Of a DNA stretch of 22,265 nucleotides, positions 18,754 to 22,265 are shown one piece after another. Position 1 is the first letter of the stretch. Every line of letters starts with the position of its first letter. This DNA comes from a virus: IMG/VR virus record IMGVR_UViG_3300010296_001367, positions 1 through 22,265 of that record; one strand, 5' to 3'. The notes beneath the pieces are model-generated. The model did not search any database, was not told the DNA's origin, and saw only the letters and a program-made list of their open reading frames with translations. Made by a program: the position numbers and the translations under genes.

Positions 18754-18781
18754 TTCAAAGTCGAGATACGAGGTAAAAATT

Positions 18782-19237
18782 ATGGAAGAATTAGATAACA
18801 ATATAGAAGAAGTACAAGATGAAAGTACTGACGGTTCAGGTCCTAAAGGATTGCGTGATGAGAATAAGCGTCTAAAGGAAGAACTTAAAGAATATAAAGC
18901 TGCTGCATTAAGTAGCACTATTAATTCATTAGGTTTAAATCCTGTAGTAGCTAAGGCAGTCACAAAATTATATGATGGTAAGCCTGATGTTGAAAGTATA
19001 AAAGCATTTATTAAAGACGAATTTGGTGAGATTGTAGAAGAAAATACTCCTGCAGTAGAACCAAATGCAGGATTTACTGATGCGTCTGCGAGAGTAGATA
19101 AGCTAAGTACATCTGCTGTATCTGATAATCCACAATCTTTTAACGAACAATTAGCAGAAATTATTAACAACGGTTCACCTAGACAGTCAATCGCTGCAAA
19201 ACTTTATGCTATGGAACAAACTAAACAACAAAAGTAA
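18782..19237 (+). CDS. Capsid scaffolding protein
   Basis: A 151-residue putative scaffold that guides capsid shell assembly and is then removed. I chose ATG 18782, which has GAGG (18770-18773) 8 bases upstream; the in-frame GTG at 18743 lies inside a predicted hairpin. The protein is very acidic at the start (MEELDNNIEEVQDES), then has a GPKGLRDENKRLKEELKEYK coiled-coil segment (about residues 20-42). That arrangement (Gly-Pro-Lys, then charged heptads) is common in actinobacteriophage scaffolds. The C-terminal 20 residues (RQSIAAKLYAMEQTKQQK) are basic and helical, as expected of a capsid-binding tail. The major capsid gene follows 19 bases downstream, the usual order. Confidence 0.85.
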   Translation: MEELDNNIEEVQDESTDGSGPKGLRDENKRLKEELKEYKAAALSSTINSLGLNPVVAKAVTKLYDGKPDVESIKAFIKDEFGEIVEENTPAVEPNAGFTDASARVDKLSTSAVSDNPQSFNEQLAEIINNGSPRQSIAAKLYAMEQTKQQK

Positions 19238-19241
19238 AATT

Positions 19242-19246
19242 AGGAG
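19242..19246 (+). promoter_or_regulatory. Ribosome binding site of the major capsid gene
   Basis: AGGAG, ten bases before ATG 19257, within an A/T-rich unpaired stretch. Together with the site before 20800 it is one of the clearest + strand Shine-Dalgarno sequences here, and it decides the capsid start. Confidence 0.7.
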
Positions 19247-19256
19247 ATAATTTAAA

Positions 19257-20387
19257 ATGGCAAATATTTCGTTAACAAACAATACGTTATATGCACAAAA
19301 TATCAATAACTTTACTGGCGAATTGTTTAAAGTTGGTGGTCAAAGAACACCTTTCACATCTGCTGTTGGTGGTATCAGTGGTGGTGGCAAAGTTATTCAA
19401 TCTACATTTTGGCAATTCCAGGTAGAAGATAACGCTGTCATTACCTCAGAACCAACAAAAGGACAAGAAGGTTCTACACCTACAGAATATCTTGGAAGAG
19501 ATAGAGCAGCATATACTTATGCAACTCAAATTTTCCATAAAGGTGTACAAATGACTTACACAGCTTTAGCATCCACACAAAATCAAAATCCTTTGACACT
19601 TAGTGCTAACATTGTTAACCAATCCGATGGAGATGGTACAACAACTGCAGGTGGTGCATTAGGATTTTTTGGTGGTAGTCCAGTAACTGATGAGTTTGCT
19701 TTCCAAATGGAAAAAGCAATGGAAAAACTAGCAAGAGAAGTTGAGTGGTTTGCATTCAACGGAACTTATTCTGACGGTGCTAATGTAACACCTGGTTCAG
19801 GTACACGTGAAATGCGTGGTATTTCTGAATGGTGTTCATTAAACGCTAACGCTGACAATGCTACTGCACCAGTTGCAACAGGTGGTAACATCTATTACAA
19901 CGACAGTGCAGGAGACGGTTCAGGTGCTGCAAGAGTTCTTTCATGGGACGCTATTGCAGGTGGTATGAAGAGATTGTATGATGCTCATGCACCTCTTACT
20001 AACCCTGTTCTCATTGTTAATCCAAAGCAACTCTTAGACCTCAATAAAGAGTTATTAAATAACTCATTGAGTGGAACACTAGCAGCTATCTTACCAAGAG
20101 ATAGAAATGTTGGTGGTGTCGATATTGACACAGTTGTAACACCATTCGGTTCATTAGGTATGATGGTAGTTGACCCTAACATCCTTCCTGCTGACGAAGC
20201 ATTCATCTTAGACTTGGCTTACATTAACCCAGTCTTTACAAATATCCCTGGATACGGAACAGTATTCGTAAGAGATATTGACCAAGATGCAAATGCAAGA
20301 ATTGGTAAAGCAATTTATATGGAGATGGGATTTGAATTTGGTCCTCCTTCATACCACTTGAAATTTATTGATGCTGATAGTGCATAA
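19257..20387 (+). CDS. Major capsid protein (HK97-fold, DUF5309/SU10-like)
   Basis: A 376-residue putative shell protein. It follows the scaffold by 19 bases with a clear AGGAG ribosome site. The pattern resembles the DUF5309 (SU10-type) major capsid group: an N-terminal arm with TPFTSAVGG (residues 32-40), a QEGSTPTEYLGRDRA stretch, YATQIFHKGVQMTYTA, then the spine helix ending AREVEWFAFNGT (about residues 159-170), TREMRGISEW, a central domain with VLIVNPKQLLDLNKEL, and the C-terminal DIDQDANARIGKAIYMEMG strand region. Codon use differs mildly from the neighbours, with more C-ending codons (GCTGAC, AACATC, TTC), as expected for the most highly expressed gene. An intrinsic terminator follows 24 bases after the stop. 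The exact family is by pattern only. Confidence 0.87.
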   Translation: MANISLTNNTLYAQNINNFTGELFKVGGQRTPFTSAVGGISGGGKVIQSTFWQFQVEDNAVITSEPTKGQEGSTPTEYLGRDRAAYTYATQIFHKGVQMTYTALASTQNQNPLTLSANIVNQSDGDGTTTAGGALGFFGGSPVTDEFAFQMEKAMEKLAREVEWFAFNGTYSDGANVTPGSGTREMRGISEWCSLNANADNATAPVATGGNIYYNDSAGDGSGAARVLSWDAIAGGMKRLYDAHAPLTNPVLIVNPKQLLDLNKELLNNSLSGTLAAILPRDRNVGGVDIDTVVTPFGSLGMMVVDPNILPADEAFILDLAYINPVFTNIPGYGTVFVRDIDQDANARIGKAIYMEMGFEFGPPSYHLKFIDADSA

Positions 20388-20411
20388 ATAAAAAATTAAG
20401 TAATCAAGATT

Positions 20412-20441
20412 AGGGTGGAACTCCACCTCCACCCTTTTCTT
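20412..20441 (+). terminator. Intrinsic terminator after the major capsid gene
   Basis: AGGGTGGA (20412-20419) pairs perfectly with TCCACCCT (20428-20435) across an 8-base loop, followed by TTTCTT. GGTGG can alternatively pair with the nearer CCACC (20423-20427) in a smaller hairpin, so two folds compete. It separates the abundant scaffold-capsid transcript from the connector genes. Confidence 0.8.
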
Positions 20442-20442
20442 G

Positions 20443-20459
20443 TGCTATAGTTTAAATTA
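20443..20459 (+). promoter_or_regulatory. Putative extended -10 promoter, leaderless start
   Basis: TGCTATAGT (20443-20451) is an extended -10 element (TG-n-TATAGT, 5/6 to TATAAT). Transcription 6 to 8 bases downstream would begin at or right by the ATG at 20459. There is no Shine-Dalgarno before that ATG and no recognisable -35 box, which would fall inside the terminator. This fits a leaderless mRNA. Confidence 0.5.
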
Positions 20460-20791
20460 TGAGTTTACAAAAAATAGTAACAATAGACGTATCAGAAGAT
20501 GCAAGTAATTCAACCAGTGTAAAGGCTGAAGGATTGCTATTATCAGGCATTAAGTTTCCTGCAACAATGACAGGAACTACTATTACATTCGACCATTCAG
20601 AAGACAATACTGCATGGGCAGACGTAAAAGAAACAGATGGAACTGATGTTAGCTATACCGTATCAGCAGGAGATGTTGTAAGAGTTGACCCTAGTGGTTG
20701 GGCTTTTGCATCAGAAGGTTGGTTAAGAATTACATCTGATGGTACTGAAGTAGCCGATAGAGAAATAAAATTATTCTTTAGAAGAAGTTAG
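20459..20791 (+). CDS. Small beta-rich virion protein, possible capsid decoration or head-completion
   Basis: A 110-residue protein, nearly all predicted beta strand: KIVTIDVSEDASNS, then GLLLSGIKFPATMTGTTITF, DHSEDNTAWADVKETDGT, VSAGDVVRVDPSGWA, WLRITSDGTEVADREIKLFF. This alternation (a 'G-I-x-x-P' strand, a 'TF-x-x-S-x-D' strand, an Asp-x-Asp-Gly turn, a terminal R-x-I/L-x-L-x-x strand) matches a common small phage and prophage protein found next to capsid genes, often left as hypothetical. The function is not settled; capsid decoration or a head-tail joining role is inference. It has its own putative leaderless promoter after the capsid terminator and sits 8 bases before the connector gene. 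Confidence 0.72.
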   Translation: MSLQKIVTIDVSEDASNSTSVKAEGLLLSGIKFPATMTGTTITFDHSEDNTAWADVKETDGTDVSYTVSAGDVVRVDPSGWAFASEGWLRITSDGTEVADREIKLFFRRS

Positions 20792-20799
20792 GAGAGCCA

Positions 20800-21807
20800 A
20801 TGAGTACAACTATTGGTGACCTAGTTGATAGGACATTTAGAGAATATCTTGAACCTATGGATGACATTGTTAGTTATACAACACTAACTACTGCCATTAA
20901 TGATACAGATACAGAAGTAGTATTTAATGGTAACCTGTTATCCGTAGAAGAAGAAGATGCACTTGATGCAGGTACAATTATAGAAATAGGTCAAGAACTT
21001 ATGATATGTACTGACCTTAATGCAGTTGCAAATACAATAACAGTTACACGTGCAGCTAGAGGAACAACTGCTGCTTCACATTCTATAGGAGATTTAATAA
21101 AAATATCACCTGTATTCCCACGTAAAAATGTATTTGATGCTGTATGTGACCAAATTAAAAACTTGTTTCCTACATTATTTGCAGTAGAAACTTTAACTGT
21201 ATCTACATCTGATGGTTATACATTATTAGGAACTTACGACACACCAGGTACACATAATTATTTAGTGTCAGTATTAAAGGCTATATCTCAATATACAGAT
21301 TTTACAGCAGGTGCAGATACAACAACTACATTGTTTTCACCTGTACAGGTAGAAATAGTACAGTTACCTAATCCATTTACATACACAGATGATACAGGAA
21401 CTGAAAGAACAATTACTTACACTTCAGGACCTAATCAAGTTATGGCGTTACAGTTTTATAATATTAATCAAGGTCACACTGCATACGTTACATTCAAAAA
21501 AAAGTTTGTTGAACCTACTGCAGAGACAGATACATTAACAACCGTTGGCTTAGAAGATGAATACGAACCTATTATTATGGCAGGTGTTGCTGCACAAATG
21601 ATGTCAGGTAGAGACATACCTACTGCAACTGCAGACTACATATCAGACCAAATGTCAATACAAAACTTTCCAACAGGTTCAGCAGCAAGTATCAGAAATT
21701 CATTGTTAAGATATCAACAAGTATTATTAAACCAAGCAAGAAAGTATTTAAAAGCTAAATATCCTGATGCTGTAGTAATAAATGGTGTTAATTCAGGTAT
21801 ACAATAA
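20800..21807 (+). CDS. Putative head-tail connector/adaptor protein
   Basis: A 335-residue protein starting at ATG 20800 with AGGAG (20790-20794) five bases upstream. It opens with GDLVDRTFREYLEPMDD. A small beta domain follows with EIGQELMICTDL, TITVTRAARGT and SHSIGDLIKISPVFPR (about residues 60-108), then a helix DAVCDQIKNLFPTLF and a beta-rich middle. The helical C-terminus (PIIMAGVAAQMMSGR, LLRYQQVLLNQARKYLKAKYP) resembles the helix bundle of gp15/gp6-type adaptors. I recognise the RA-RGT/H-x-x-GD pattern from actinobacteriophage and marine-phage proteins in this position. Its place after capsid and before a tail gene supports a head-tail joining role. The stop overlaps the next ATG as TAATG. 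Confidence 0.68.
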   Translation: MSTTIGDLVDRTFREYLEPMDDIVSYTTLTTAINDTDTEVVFNGNLLSVEEEDALDAGTIIEIGQELMICTDLNAVANTITVTRAARGTTAASHSIGDLIKISPVFPRKNVFDAVCDQIKNLFPTLFAVETLTVSTSDGYTLLGTYDTPGTHNYLVSVLKAISQYTDFTAGADTTTTLFSPVQVEIVQLPNPFTYTDDTGTERTITYTSGPNQVMALQFYNINQGHTAYVTFKKKFVEPTAETDTLTTVGLEDEYEPIIMAGVAAQMMSGRDIPTATADYISDQMSIQNFPTGSAASIRNSLLRYQQVLLNQARKYLKAKYPDAVVINGVNSGIQ

Positions 21808-22265
21808 TGCCTCGTGTAGCTACCACAATCAATATATCTAACCCAAAAAGATATGGGTATGATGTAAGAATAGATGAAATACTACTTCGTTCTGCTGTTG
21901 GTCCTGGTAGAGAGATGCAGATACAATCATCTGATGTACAAGAAGGTCAGATAAATGTTAAACAAAACCCTGAAGATTTTACATCTAACTTAGGTCGTAT
22001 CTATTCAAGAAATAACTTTACAGGTGGACAAGGATTAGATACAGCACATAGAGCTAATGGTACTCCTAAAGATACAACAAGATTTTTTGATAGCAAAGGT
22101 GTAGATGTATTTCATGGAGATGATGAAACTTCTTATCATGTCCATTTACTACATACTATGGAAAGTAAAGGTTTAACTTTTACAGGTACAGAACAATATG
22201 TTATTAGAACAACAAATGGCAATCTTTATGTTAGTGATGTTCAGACAATATATTTAAGTACAGAT
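21807..22265 (+). CDS. Putative tail protein, possible beta-propeller/fibre (3' partial)
   Basis: ATG 21807 overlaps the connector stop (TAATG). The frame stays open to the end of the window (153 codons seen). The segment INVKQNPEDFTSNLGRIYSR, then GGQGLDTAHRAN, TRFFDSKGVDVF, is a pattern I associate with N-terminal domains of actinobacteriophage and marine-phage tail or fibre proteins. The last part, TFTGTEQYVIRTTNGNLYV with repeated strand-turn-strand units, looks like the beginning of a beta-propeller or similar beta repeat. The likely role is tail assembly or host binding. Length and C-terminal domain are outside the window. Confidence 0.65.
   Translation, partial: MPRVATTINISNPKRYGYDVRIDEILLRSAVGPGREMQIQSSDVQEGQINVKQNPEDFTSNLGRIYSRNNFTGGQGLDTAHRANGTPKDTTRFFDSKGVDVFHGDDETSYHVHLLHTMESKGLTFTGTEQYVIRTTNGNLYVSDVQTIYLSTD

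Noticed and set aside
18741-18775. tRNA-like T-arm around GGTGTTCAAAGTCGAG
   Set aside because: The T-loop consensus is broken by an extra base, and no acceptor, D or anticodon arm can be built around it.
18703-19170. Minus-strand open frame of 155 codons opposite the scaffold
   Set aside because: It lies wholly against a well-supported + strand gene and its leader, has no ribosome site, and gives Ser/Leu-rich translation typical of a shadow frame.

Overview
The window is part of the virion-structure module of a low-G+C tailed phage genome (Caudoviricetes). Every confident gene is on the + strand, nearly all stop/start junctions overlap or touch, and both ends cut through genes (a terminase at the left, a tail protein at the right). 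Base composition (about one third G+C, AGA as main Arg codon) and the protein types suggest a phage of a low-G+C, probably marine, bacterium. The scaffold and minor structural proteins recall actinobacteriophages and uncultured marine phages. I cannot fix the host: a marine actinobacterium or an alphaproteobacterium such as SAR11 would both fit.

Layout: large terminase (1-1335, 5' partial), portal (1335-3077), two small proteins (3077-3280, 3261-3686), a 1754-residue protein (3686-8950), a 331-residue protein (8950-9945), a 1995-residue protein with a ParB-like domain (9954-15941), two mid-sized putative virion proteins (15934-17160, 17162-18466), a roughly 315-bp non-coding interval rich in hairpins and promoter-like signals (18467-18781), scaffold (18782-19237), major capsid protein (19257-20387), an intrinsic terminator (20412-20441), a possibly leaderless 110-residue beta-rich protein (20459-20791), a putative head-tail connector (20800-21807) and the start of a tail/fibre protein (21807 to the end).

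How it works together: terminase and portal package DNA into a procapsid built from scaffold and capsid protein. The connector and tail protein complete the particle. The 15.7 kb between portal and scaffold, half of it two giant genes, probably encodes minor virion or co-ejected proteins. Scaffold and capsid form their own cassette, with a putative promoter and structured leader in front and a terminator behind.

Most notable: (i) reading the whole window I find no GATC and no GANTC, where chance would give several tens of each, and codon choice shows that synonymous sites avoid them; (ii) the interval before the scaffold looks like an uncharacterised structured RNA, carries a 10-nt copy of the 3' end of 16S rRNA, and reads on the other strand as a near-perfect Shine-Dalgarno before a 12-codon ORF; (iii) two giant putative ejected proteins lie between portal and capsid genes.
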